A stretch of 52,677 nt of DNA from Candidatus Dormiibacterota bacterium (lineage in GTDB: Bacteria > Chloroflexota > Dormibacteria > Aeolococcales > Bog-877), in NCBI GenBank assembly GCA_027306595.1, contig DAHUZI010000110.1, positions 1-52,677 of the forward strand, in the 5' to 3' direction. A program made the translations under genes and the position numbers. Positions 17,341-25,531 of the stretch are shown here, in pieces (positions within the stretch are counted from its first letter, which is position 1; every line of letters begins with the position of its first letter). The notes beneath the pieces are model-generated. The model did not search any database and was not told the DNA's origin. It worked only from the letters and a program-made list of their open reading frames with translations.

Positions 17341-19458
17341 TCAGCCGTCCCGGCGCAGGAGCTGGAGCGAGCGTCCCTCAACCGCGACCCGCTGCCCCGC
17401 CCGGCGGGAGGGTCCCTGGGAGAGCGGTTCATCGCGGAAGGTGTCGAGGATCGTGGTCCACCGCTGACCCCAGCGTCCCAGCGGCATCCGGAAGTCCACG
17501 ACCTCGTGGTGGGCGTTGAGGAGCACGAAGAGGCTGTCGTCGCGGACCCGCTCGCCGTGGGGGCCGGGACTGGCGATCTCGTCGCCGTTGAGGAACACGC
17601 CGATCGACTTCACGAAGCCCTGCCGCCACTCCAGGTCGGTCATCTCCTTGCCCTCAGGCGTGAACCAGCCGATGTCGGACACGCCCGACCCGTGGAGGGG
17701 GCGGCCCTCGAACCACTTGCGCCGGTGCAGGACGGGATGGTGCTGGCGGAGTCGGACCAGGGCGGCGACGAAGTCGCAGAGGTTGCGGGCCCAGGGGGTC
17801 AGCTCCCAGTCGAACCAGGACAGGTGGTTGTCCTGGCAGTAGGCGTTGTTGTTGCCTCGCTGGGTGCGGTCGATCTCGTCGCCGCCCAGCAGCATCGGCA
17901 CCCCCTGCGAGAGCAGGAGGGTGGCGAGGAAGTTGCGCTGCTGGCGGCGGCGGAGGCTGCGCACCTCGGGGTCCTCGGTGTCGCCCTCGATGCCGCAGTT
18001 CCAGGACCGGTTGTCATCGCTCCCGTCCCGCCCCTGCTCCCCGTTGGCGCGGTTGTGCTTGCGGTCGTAGCTGACCAGGTCTCGGAGGGTGAACCCGTCG
18101 TGGCAGGTCACGAAGTTGATCGAGGCGTAGGGGCGGCGACCGTTCGAGGCGTAGAGGTCGGAGCTGCCGGTGAGTCGGTAGGCGAACTCCGCCACCCCCC
18201 GCTCCGCCCCCCGCCAGTAGTCGCGCACCGTGTCCCGATAGCGCCCGTTCCACTCCGACCAAAGGGGTGGGAAGTTGCCCACCTGGTACCCGCCCTCGCC
18301 GACGTCCCAGGGCTCGGCGATCAGCTTGACCTGGCTCACGACCGGGTCCTGCTGGATGAGGTCGAAGAAGGCCGACAGCCGATCGACGTCGTGGAGCTCG
18401 CGGGCGAGGGTGGCGGCGAGGTCGAAGCGGAAGCCGTCGACGTGCATCTCCAGGACCCAGTAGCGCAGGCTGTCCAGGATCAGCTGCAGGACATGGGGGT
18501 GCCGCATGTTCATGGTGTTGCCGGTGCCGGTGTAGTCGATGTAGCGGCGCCGATCGGCGGGATCGAGCCGGTAGTAGGCGTCGTTGTCGATGCCCCGCAA
18601 GCTCAGGGTCGGACCGAGCGCCCCGCCCTCGCCGGTGTGGTTGTAGACGACGTCGAGAATGACCTCGATCCCGGCCGCGTGGAGCGCCTTCACCATCGCC
18701 TTGAACTCCCGCACCTGGCCGCCCCGCTGACCGGCCGCGCTGTAGGCGGCGTGGGGGGCGAAGAAGCCGATGGAGTTGTAGCCCCAGTAGTTGACGAGTC
18801 CCCGCTCGGCGAGCTGGCGATCGTCGACGAAGTGGTGGACGGGCAGGAGCTCGAGGGCGGTGATGCCGAGGTGCTCCAGGTGGTGGATCAGGGCGGGGGT
18901 GGCCAGGCCGGCGAAGGTGCCCCGAAGGGGAGGCGGGACCTCGGGGTGGCGCATCGTGAGGCCGCGGACGTGGGCCTCGTAGACGACCGTCTCGTGCCAG
19001 GGCGTGCGCAGGGGGACGTCGCTGCCCCAGTCGAACGAGGGGTCCACCACCACCGAGCGGGGCACGCAGTCGCTGCTGTCCAGGGCGTTGCGCCGCTCGT
19101 CGGCCTGGGGGGCGTCGAAGGCGTAGCCGAAGACCGCCTCGTCCCAGCGGACGGCCCCCTCGATCGCCCGGGCGTAGGGGTCGAGCACGAGCTTGGTGGG
19201 GTTGTAGAGGAGGCCCTCAGCCGGGCGGTAGGGGCCGCGCACCCGGTACCCGTAGCGCTGGCCGGCCCCGACGTCGGGCAGGCGCGCGTGCCAGCAGAAC
19301 GCGGTCACCTCGGTGAGCTCGATCTGCTCCTCGCGGCCGGCGTCGTCGAAGAGGCAGAGGCCGACCCCGTCGGCGTGCTCGGAGAAGAGGGAGAAGTTGG
19401 TCCCCCGTCCGTCGTAGGTCGCGCCGAGCGGGTAGGGCTCCCCGGGCCAGCCGCTCAC
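17341..19458 (-). CDS. glgX: Glycogen debranching enzyme (GH13 isoamylase type)
   Basis: Hydrolyses alpha-1,6 branch points of glycogen limit dextrin. At 705 residues it has the expected N-terminal CBM48-like sandwich ([20 protein letters not shown]), then a GH13 barrel: [10 protein letters not shown] (region I), nucleophile Asp in [13 protein letters not shown], acid/base Glu in [10 protein letters not shown], and the HD pair in [18 protein letters not shown]. The C-terminal [17 protein letters not shown] begins the last beta domain. GTG at 19458 overlaps the uvrB stop (GTGA), so it is apparently translated after uvrB, an odd partner. A TreX-like isoamylase activity cannot be excluded from sequence alone. 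Confidence 0.93.
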   Translation of the reverse strand: MSGWPGEPYPLGATYDGRGTNFSLFSEHADGVGLCLFDDAGREEQIELTEVTAFCWHARLPDVGAGQRYGYRVRGPYRPAEGLLYNPTKLVLDPYARAIEGAVRWDEAVFGYAFDAPQADERRNALDSSDCVPRSVVVDPSFDWGSDVPLRTPWHETVVYEAHVRGLTMRHPEVPPPLRGTFAGLATPALIHHLEHLGITALELLPVHHFVDDRQLAERGLVNYWGYNSIGFFAPHAAYSAAGQRGGQVREFKAMVKALHAAGIEVILDVVYNHTGEGGALGPTLSLRGIDNDAYYRLDPADRRRYIDYTGTGNTMNMRHPHVLQLILDSLRYWVLEMHVDGFRFDLAATLARELHDVDRLSAFFDLIQQDPVVSQVKLIAEPWDVGEGGYQVGNFPPLWSEWNGRYRDTVRDYWRGAERGVAEFAYRLTGSSDLYASNGRRPYASINFVTCHDGFTLRDLVSYDRKHNRANGEQGRDGSDDNRSWNCGIEGDTEDPEVRSLRRRQQRNFLATLLLSQGVPMLLGGDEIDRTQRGNNNAYCQDNHLSWFDWELTPWARNLCDFVAALVRLRQHHPVLHRRKWFEGRPLHGSGVSDIGWFTPEGKEMTDLEWRQGFVKSIGVFLNGDEIASPGPHGERVRDDSLFVLLNAHHEVVDFRMPLGRWGQRWTTILDTFRDEPLSQGPSRRAGQRVAVEGRSLQLLRRDG

Positions 19459-21497
19459 GGTCCCCGCCGCCGGCGCGCCCCCCGCCGGGGCGGGGGCGAG
19501 TCGGTGGGGGCGGCCGGGGTCCGGCGGAGCGCCACCAGCCGGTCGCGGAGCTGCGCGGCGCGCTCGAACTCCAGCCCCTCGGCGGCCTTGTGCATGGCCC
19601 GCTCGAGGTCGCGGGTCAGCCGGAGGAGCTCGTCAGGGGGCAGGCCCTGGGTCTCCTGGAAGGTGGCCGCCTGCGCCTGCAGGTCGGCGCGCATCCCCTC
19701 GGCCTCCCGGACCGCCTTGACCACCGTGGTCGGGGTGATCCCGTGAACCTGGTTGTAGGCGATCTGGATCGCGCGACGCCGATCGGTCTCCTCCATCGCT
19801 TCCCGCATCGCGTCGGAGATCCGGTCCGCATACATGACCACCCCGGCGTTGACGTTGCGGGCGGCTCGGCCGATCGTCTGGATCAGCGACCTCGCGCTGC
19901 GCAGGTAGCCCTCCTTGTCGGCGTCGAGGATGGCGATGGCCGAGACCTCGGGGAGGTCGAGCCCCTCGCGCAGGAGGTTGATGCCGACCAGGGCATCGTG
20001 GACGCCGAGGCGCAGGTCGCGGATGATCTCGACCCGCTCCAGGGTGTCCACGTCCGAATGGAGATACTGCACCCGGACCCCGGCCTCGCGCAGGTAGTCG
20101 GTGAGGTCCTCCGCCATCCGCTTGGTGAGGGTGGTGACCAGCGTGCGCTCGCCGCGCGCCGTGGTCGTGCGGATCCGCTCGAGGAGGTGGTCGATCTGGC
20201 CATGGGTCGGCTGCACCTCGATCACCGGGTCGAGGAGGCCAGTGGGGCGCACCACCTGCTCCACCACCTGGCTGGCGCGGGCGAGCTCATACGGTCCGGG
20301 CGTGGCCGAGACGTAGATGCACTGGCTGGAGCGCGCCTCCCACTCCGCGAAGGTGAGCGGACGGTTGTCCAACGCCGATGGGAGCCGGAACCCATAGGCG
20401 ACCAGCGGCAGCTTTCGGGAACGGTCGCCACCGTACATGGCCCCGATCTGGGGCACCGCGATGTGGGACTCGTCAACCACGACGAGGGCGTCCTCGGGGA
20501 GGAAGTCCATGAGGGTGAAGGGGCGCTCACCGGGCTGGCGGCCGGTGAGGTGACGGGAATAGTTCTCCACCCCAGCGCAGCTGCCCGTCTCACGAAGCAT
20601 CTCGAGGTCGAAGAGCGTCCGCTGGCGCAGCCGCTGCGCCTCGAGGAGCTGGCCGGCGGCCTCCAGCTCGGCCCCCCGTGCCTCCAGCTCGGCCTCGATA
20701 GCGACCAGCGCCCGGTTCATCCGGTCCTGGGGGGTGACGTAGTGGGTGGCCGGGAAGATGGTGAGCGCGTCGCGATCCCCCATCAACTCCCCGGTGAGCG
20801 GGTCGAAGTCGCGGATCCGCTCCACGGTGTCACCGAAGAACTCGAGGCGGGTCGCCACCTCCTCGGACGCCGGTTGGATGTCGACGGTGTCGCCTCGGAC
20901 CCGAAACCGGCTCCGGGCGAAGTCGATGTCGTTGCGCTGGTACTGGAGATCGGACAGCTTGCGGAGCACGATGTCGCGACGCCAACCATCGCCCCGGTGA
21001 AGGGTGATCGATTCGCCAAGGTAGTCCTCCGGCGAGCCCACCCCGTAGATGCAGGAGATCGAGGCCACCACGATGACGTCGCGGCGGGTCAGGAGCGAGC
21101 GGGTGGCGGCGTTGCGCAGGCGATCGATCTCCTCGTTGCGGGATGAGTCCTTCTCGATGTAGGTGTCGGTGCGGGCGATGTACGCCTCCGGCTGGTAGTA
21201 GTCGTAGTAGGAGACGAAGTACTCGACCGCCGCGTCGGGGAAGAAGGCCCGGAACTCGGCCCACAGCTGGGCCGCCAGGGTTTTGTTGGGGCTGAGGACC
21301 AGGGTTGGGCGCCCGATCTGGGCGATGACGTTGGAGATCGTGAAGGTCTTGCCGCTGCCCGTGACCCCCAGCAGCACCTGGTGGCGGTCGCCGCGCAGCA
21401 CCCCGGCGGTCAGGCGCTCGATCGCCTGGGGCTGGTCGCCGGTGGGGTCGAACGGCGCCGCCAGTCGGAGCGGCCGCGACGGGGTGGTGACGGCCAT
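19455..21497 (-). CDS. uvrB: Excinuclease ABC subunit B
   Basis: DNA-loading helicase-like subunit that passes the lesion from UvrA to UvrC. The 680-residue protein has Walker [11 protein letters not shown], the damage-probing beta-hairpin [15 protein letters not shown] in [13 protein letters not shown], the helicase motifs [20 protein letters not shown] and QTIGRAARN, and a C-terminal UVR domain ([17 protein letters not shown]) that pairs with UvrC. An upstream in-frame start exists, but ATG at 21497 begins [20 protein letters not shown] as expected and lies six bases after -10-like CATACT. Its stop overlaps the glgX start by four bases. Confidence 0.97.
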   Translation of the reverse strand: MAVTTPSRPLRLAAPFDPTGDQPQAIERLTAGVLRGDRHQVLLGVTGSGKTFTISNVIAQIGRPTLVLSPNKTLAAQLWAEFRAFFPDAAVEYFVSYYDYYQPEAYIARTDTYIEKDSSRNEEIDRLRNAATRSLLTRRDVIVVASISCIYGVGSPEDYLGESITLHRGDGWRRDIVLRKLSDLQYQRNDIDFARSRFRVRGDTVDIQPASEEVATRLEFFGDTVERIRDFDPLTGELMGDRDALTIFPATHYVTPQDRMNRALVAIEAELEARGAELEAAGQLLEAQRLRQRTLFDLEMLRETGSCAGVENYSRHLTGRQPGERPFTLMDFLPEDALVVVDESHIAVPQIGAMYGGDRSRKLPLVAYGFRLPSALDNRPLTFAEWEARSSQCIYVSATPGPYELARASQVVEQVVRPTGLLDPVIEVQPTHGQIDHLLERIRTTTARGERTLVTTLTKRMAEDLTDYLREAGVRVQYLHSDVDTLERVEIIRDLRLGVHDALVGINLLREGLDLPEVSAIAILDADKEGYLRSARSLIQTIGRAARNVNAGVVMYADRISDAMREAMEETDRRRAIQIAYNQVHGITPTTVVKAVREAEGMRADLQAQAATFQETQGLPPDELLRLTRDLERAMHKAAEGLEFERAAQLRDRLVALRRTPAAPTDSPPPRRGARRRRGP

Positions 21498-21509
21498 GGC
21501 CCGAGTATG
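21495..21509 (-). promoter_or_regulatory. Leaderless-type promoter of uvrB
   Basis: On the minus strand CATACT (21509-21504), six bases, then ATG. No Shine-Dalgarno sequence precedes the start. I saw no obvious LexA-type box in the 104-base divergent region shared with the ABC-F gene. Confidence 0.5.
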
Positions 21510-21551
21510 CCAAAGGGCGGGCCTCAGGTCGGGCACCGGCCCGACGCTTCG

Positions 21552-21557
21552 TAGACT
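21552..21557 (+). promoter_or_regulatory. -10 element for the ABC-F gene
   Basis: TAGACT, 44 bases upstream of the GTG start, in the divergent region shared with uvrB. It matches the hexamer upstream of groES and of the Asp-box protein gene. Confidence 0.4.
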
Positions 21558-21601
21558 GGCCCTCACCGGGCCGTCGCCAGCGGCCGTTCCTGGAGCCATC
21601 C

Positions 21602-23500
21602 GTGTCCCTCCTCGTCTGCACCGAGGTCGGCGTCGCCTTTGGGGCGACCACCGTCCTGCGGGGTCTCGACCTGCGCCTGGAGGCGGACGACCGGCTCGCC
21701 CTCGTCGGGGCCAACGGGGCGGGCAAGTCGAGCCTGCTCGACTGCCTGGCCGGCGTCGCCGAGCCGGCCGCGGGCTCGGTCGAGCGCCAGCGCCGGCTCC
21801 GGGTCGCCTACCTCCCCCAGGAGTCGCCCGTCCCGGTCGCCGACACCGTGCTCGCCGAGGCGATGGCCAGCCGCACGGACCTCAGCGCCCTGCGGGAGGA
21901 GATGACCCGGCTCGAGGGCCAGCTCCAGAGCCCCGGGCCCGAAGCCGATCGGGCCCTCGCCCGGTACGGGGAGGCGCAGGCCGCCTACGAGGGCCTTGGT
22001 GGGTACGACCTCGAGGCCAGGGCGCGGGCGGTCCTCCACGGCCTCGGCCTCACCGAGGTCGAGCAGGCCCGGGCGCCCCGGGCGCTCAGCGTGGGCCAGA
22101 TCCGGCGCCTGGAGATGGCCAAGCTCCTGCTCCAGGACGCCGATCTTCTCCTGCTCGACGAGCCCACCAACCATCTCGACCTGGAGGCGATCGAGTGGCT
22201 TGAGGGGTTCCTCGTCGGCACCCGGGAGGCGCTCTGCATCGCCTCGCACGATCGCCGCTTCCTCGACCGGGTCTGCAACCGGTTGCTCGAGCTCGAGGCC
22301 GGGCGCTCCCACGTGTACGAGGGCGACTACACGGCTTATCTGCGACAGCGGGTCGAGCGGCGGGCGCGCTGGCGCAAGGAGTTCGAGGCGCAGCAGGCCC
22401 ACATCAGCCACCAGGAGGAGTTCATCCGCCGCTACCGCGCCGGGCAGCGGGCCCGAGAGGCCAGGGGTCGGCAGACCAAGCTGGACCGGCTCGAGCGGGT
22501 CCCCGAGCTGCCGACCCCCGAGCGCATGCGCCTCCAGCTCCACGCCGCCCCCAGCGCCCGGGTCGTCCTGCGGACCGAGGGCCTGGTCGCCGGTCGGGGG
22601 CCGCGCCGGCTCGTCGAGGTGCCGGATCTGGCCCTCGCCCGGGGCGACCGGTTCGCGGTCGTCGGCCCCAACGGCGCCGGCAAGACGACCCTCCTCCACA
22701 CCGTGGCCGGCGTGCTGCCGGCGCTTGCGGGGACGATCCACCTCGGGGCCAGGGTTCGGCTGCGAGTGTACCGCCAGGACCTCAGCGACCTCGACCCCAC
22801 CCACACCGTCCTCGAGTCGGTGCTCGCGGAGCATCCGGAGGTGGGGATCGAGCGCGCCCGCACCGCCCTCGGGGCCTTCCTCTTCACCGGCGATGAGGTC
22901 CACCAGACCGTGGGCAGCCTGTCCGGCGGCGAGCGCGCCCGGGTGGCCCTGGCGCGGCTCGCCCTCGACGACGCGAACTGCCTCGTCCTCGACGAGCCCA
23001 CCAACCACCTGGACATCCCGACGATGGAGGTGCTGGAGGCGGCGCTCCGGCGCTTCGACGGGGCCTGCCTGCTCGTCTCTCACGACCGCTTCTTCGTGGA
23101 CGAGGTCGCGAGCGCAGTCTGGACCGTCGCCGATGGGCGCCTCCAGCCGCCCCGGTCGCTCTCCACCCCGCCCCCGCCCCCGCCTGCGGCCATGGGGGCC
23201 CCGGGGGCCTCGGCCGCGGCTCCAGCCCCGCGATCGGCCGCGGGACGGCCACCAGCCGCCGCCGCTCCGGGGGCGGGCCGGCGGCGGCGGACGGCAGCCG
23301 CCCGGCAGTCGCGGGCGACCCTGGAGCGCCGGATCCAGGAGGCCGAGACCCTGGTTCGTGAGCTTGAGTCGACGCTCGCCGACCCAGCCACCTACCGCGA
23401 CGGCTCCGGCGCGGCGGAGGCGAGCCGGCACCACGGCGGGCTCCGCCAGGAACTCGACGCCCTCTACGCGGCGTGGGGCGAGGAGGGGGAGCCGGACTGA
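21602..23500 (+). CDS. ABC-F family ATPase (ribosome-associated type)
   Basis: A 632-residue protein with two ABC cassettes in tandem and no membrane segments, as in ABC-F translation factors (EttA/Uup/Vga-like). Cassette 1 has [12 protein letters not shown], the signature [15 protein letters not shown] (LSVGQ instead of LSGGQ) and [18 protein letters not shown] long charged interdomain linker follows ([22 protein letters not shown] and on). Cassette 2 has [30 protein letters not shown] and [11 protein letters not shown]. The tail is a Pro/Ala-rich spacer of about 60 residues and a predicted coiled coil ([19 protein letters not shown]). GTG at 21602 is preceded by GGAG. Whether it acts in translation quality control or antibiotic protection cannot be told from sequence. 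Confidence 0.9.
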   Translation: MSLLVCTEVGVAFGATTVLRGLDLRLEADDRLALVGANGAGKSSLLDCLAGVAEPAAGSVERQRRLRVAYLPQESPVPVADTVLAEAMASRTDLSALREEMTRLEGQLQSPGPEADRALARYGEAQAAYEGLGGYDLEARARAVLHGLGLTEVEQARAPRALSVGQIRRLEMAKLLLQDADLLLLDEPTNHLDLEAIEWLEGFLVGTREALCIASHDRRFLDRVCNRLLELEAGRSHVYEGDYTAYLRQRVERRARWRKEFEAQQAHISHQEEFIRRYRAGQRAREARGRQTKLDRLERVPELPTPERMRLQLHAAPSARVVLRTEGLVAGRGPRRLVEVPDLALARGDRFAVVGPNGAGKTTLLHTVAGVLPALAGTIHLGARVRLRVYRQDLSDLDPTHTVLESVLAEHPEVGIERARTALGAFLFTGDEVHQTVGSLSGGERARVALARLALDDANCLVLDEPTNHLDIPTMEVLEAALRRFDGACLLVSHDRFFVDEVASAVWTVADGRLQPPRSLSTPPPPPPAAMGAPGASAAAPAPRSAAGRPPAAAAPGAGRRRRTAAARQSRATLERRIQEAETLVRELESTLADPATYRDGSGAAEASRHHGGLRQELDALYAAWGEEGEPD

Positions 23501-23511
23501 GCGCCCGGGGC

Positions 23512-23526
23512 GTCGCCGCAGGCGAC
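23512..23526. terminator. Short hairpin between convergent genes
   Basis: GTCGCC-GCA-GGCGAC forms a 6-bp stem in the 31-base gap between the ABC-F and glycosyltransferase stops. It is a weak candidate bidirectional terminator with no T-run. Confidence 0.3.
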
Positions 23527-23531
23527 CGCGC

Positions 23532-24695
23532 TCACCGCCGCCTCGGCGTCCACGGGCCGGCGGCCTCGTCGGCGATGGCCTGGCGGTAGACGGCGGCGGT
23601 CGCCTCGGCCACCTGCCCCCAGGCGTGGTGGGCGAGGACGTGGGCTCGCCCCCGCGCCCCCAGCTCGGCTCGTCGCCCCGGATCGTCGAGCAGGGCGCGG
23701 ACCGCCTCGGCGAGCCACTGCCGGTCGCCGGGGGGGACCAGGACGGCTCCCGCCTGGTGGAGGTCACGCAGGCCACTGACGTCGTGGACGACGACCGGGG
23801 TCGCCGAGGCCAGGGCCTCGAGGGCGACCAGGCCCAGCCCCTCGTAGGCGGAGGGGACGATGCACACCGTGGCCCGCCGCTGACACGCCGCCAGGGTGGC
23901 GTCGTCCACCCGGCCGAGGACGCGGACCTGGCCCGGCCACCGCCGGGCGAGCGCCTCCGCGACACCCCGCTCGGGGCCGTCGCCGCAGACGACCGCCCGC
24001 AACGTGGGCCGGTCGGGGGCGAGCGCGTCGACCAGACCGGCGAACGTCGCGAGGCCCTTGATCGGCTGGAGCCGCCCGCAGAACAGAAGGGTCGCCGGCT
24101 CCCGCGGGGCCTCGTCGGAGCCGGGGGGGCGAAAGTGGTCGACGTCGATGCCGGGGCTGAGAACCGTGACCCGGGCGGGGTCGACGCGGTAGTCGGCGAC
24201 CACCGAGGTCGCGGTCGACTGGGATATGGCGATGACGTGGGCCGCCGCCCGCAGCCCCCGGGCCTCGGCGGCGACCAGCGGGCGGGTCGCCCACCGCCCG
24301 CCGTGGGCCTGCCGGTAGGTGTGGTTCGCGGTCACGACCAGGGGCGCGCCCGGCGGTCGGCGGAGGAGGAGCACACCCCCTGGGCCGCTCTGGCTGTGCC
24401 AGACCGCCGGGCGGAGGCGCCGGGCGATCTGGGGCAGCCTCAGGGCCAGCCACAAGGAGAAGTCGAGGGGGGGGCGGCCCAGGGGGCCCCGCCCGGGCCA
24501 GCGGAGCCCCGCCGGTCCGCGCCGGCTGCTGCACACCCAGGGGGTCACCCCGGCGGCGGGCAGATGGGAGGCGAGCCCGGCCACGGCGACCCCCTGGCCC
24601 CCCTCGGGCGGCCGGTCCGGCGTCCCGTCGTCGAAGGACAGGAGGCAGGCGCGCAGGGGCTGGGTGCCGGGGTGGCGCTCGAGGGCCGCGGTCAT
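23532..24695 (-). CDS. Glycosyltransferase family 4 protein
   Basis: A 387-residue GT-B fold retaining glycosyltransferase. The N-terminal half contains a Gly-rich loop (PPEGGQGVAVAGLASHL) typical of GT4 enzymes acting on an acceptor glycan or lipid. The C-terminal half has VLSPGIDVDHFRP, LLFCGRLQPIKGL, VVCGDGPER and the donor-binding motif SAYEGLGLVALEALASATPVV. Donor and acceptor cannot be predicted. ATG at 24695 shares ATGA with the mutM stop, so it is the last gene of polA-mutM-GT4 and is probably translated by coupling. No other cell-envelope sugar genes are close by. Confidence 0.87.
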   Translation of the reverse strand: MTAALERHPGTQPLRACLLSFDDGTPDRPPEGGQGVAVAGLASHLPAAGVTPWVCSSRRGPAGLRWPGRGPLGRPPLDFSLWLALRLPQIARRLRPAVWHSQSGPGGVLLLRRPPGAPLVVTANHTYRQAHGGRWATRPLVAAEARGLRAAAHVIAISQSTATSVVADYRVDPARVTVLSPGIDVDHFRPPGSDEAPREPATLLFCGRLQPIKGLATFAGLVDALAPDRPTLRAVVCGDGPERGVAEALARRWPGQVRVLGRVDDATLAACQRRATVCIVPSAYEGLGLVALEALASATPVVVHDVSGLRDLHQAGAVLVPPGDRQWLAEAVRALLDDPGRRAELGARGRAHVLAHHAWGQVAEATAAVYRQAIADEAAGPWTPRRR

Positions 24696-25531
24696 CGCTG
24701 GCAGCAGGGGCAGAACACGGTCGTCCGCCCCGCCACCTGGGTGCGGCGCAAGGGCGTCCGACAGCGCACGCAGAGGAGCCCCTGGCGCCCGTACACGAAC
24801 AGGGACTCGTGCGCCGCTCCGCGGGCGCCGAACCCGTCACGGTAGTCGGCGATCGAGCTGCCCCGGCTGCGGATCGCCTGGCGAAGCACGATCGGCAGGG
24901 CCCGGCGCACGGCCTCCCCGGCCGCCCGGGTGAGCCGGTCGGCCGGCCGCTGGGGGTGCACGCGGGCGAGGAACAGGGACTCGTCCGCATAGATGTTCCC
25001 GCAGCCACTGACGACCCGCTGGTCCAGGAGCACGGCCTTGATCGCCCGCCGCGTTCGGCGCAGGCAGGCGTGCCACCAGTCGGCGGTGAAGGCCGGCCCC
25101 AGGGGCTCCGGGCCGAGGCGGGGCAGGCGGCCCAGCCGCTCGAGCGCGGCCGGCGGTCCGAGGAGGAGGCGGCCGAACCGGCGGGGGTCGACGAAGCGGA
25201 GCTCACGATCCGCCCCCAGGTCGAGGACCAGGTGGGTGTGCGGCCGCCGGGGCTCGCCGGCCGCGGACAGGCACAGGGTGCCGCTCATCCCGAGGTGGAC
25301 GATGAGGGCCGTGCCCCGCGGCAGCCCCGGGCCGCGGCAGCCAAGGAGCATGAACTTGCCCCGCCGCCGGATCGGCCCGAGCCGGGCGCCCGCAAGCCCG
25401 GCGGCGAAGGCGGGGGGGTCGGGATGGCGGATGGCGGCCGGGTGGCCGAGGTGGACCCCCGCGACCCGCGCCCCCACCAGGTGAGGCCGGAGGTCGCGGA
25501 CGATGGTCTCGACCTCGGGGAGCTCAGGCAC
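24692..25531 (-). CDS. mutM: Formamidopyrimidine-DNA glycosylase
   Basis: Base-excision repair glycosylase/AP lyase that removes 8-oxoguanine and FapyG. After the initiator the sequence reads PELPEVET, which gives the catalytic N-terminal Pro and the Glu next to it. RRRGKFMLL holds the conserved Lys, GCGNIYADESLF is the helix-two-turn-helix, and the tail has a four-Cys zinc finger (CVRC...CPCC) ending at QR. The GTG at 25531 is chosen because cleavage of the initiator must expose Pro. It overlaps the end of polA by eight bases. Length is 279 residues, normal. polA-mutM is a conserved pair in many Gram-positive bacteria. Confidence 0.95.
   Translation of the reverse strand: MPELPEVETIVRDLRPHLVGARVAGVHLGHPAAIRHPDPPAFAAGLAGARLGPIRRRGKFMLLGCRGPGLPRGTALIVHLGMSGTLCLSAAGEPRRPHTHLVLDLGADRELRFVDPRRFGRLLLGPPAALERLGRLPRLGPEPLGPAFTADWWHACLRRTRRAIKAVLLDQRVVSGCGNIYADESLFLARVHPQRPADRLTRAAGEAVRRALPIVLRQAIRSRGSSIADYRDGFGARGAAHESLFVYGRQGLLCVRCRTPLRRTQVAGRTTVFCPCCQR

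Noticed and set aside
21563..23965. Minus-strand open frame of 800 codons opposite the ABC-F gene
   Set aside because: The plus strand carries both ABC cassettes with all motifs; the minus frame is low complexity.
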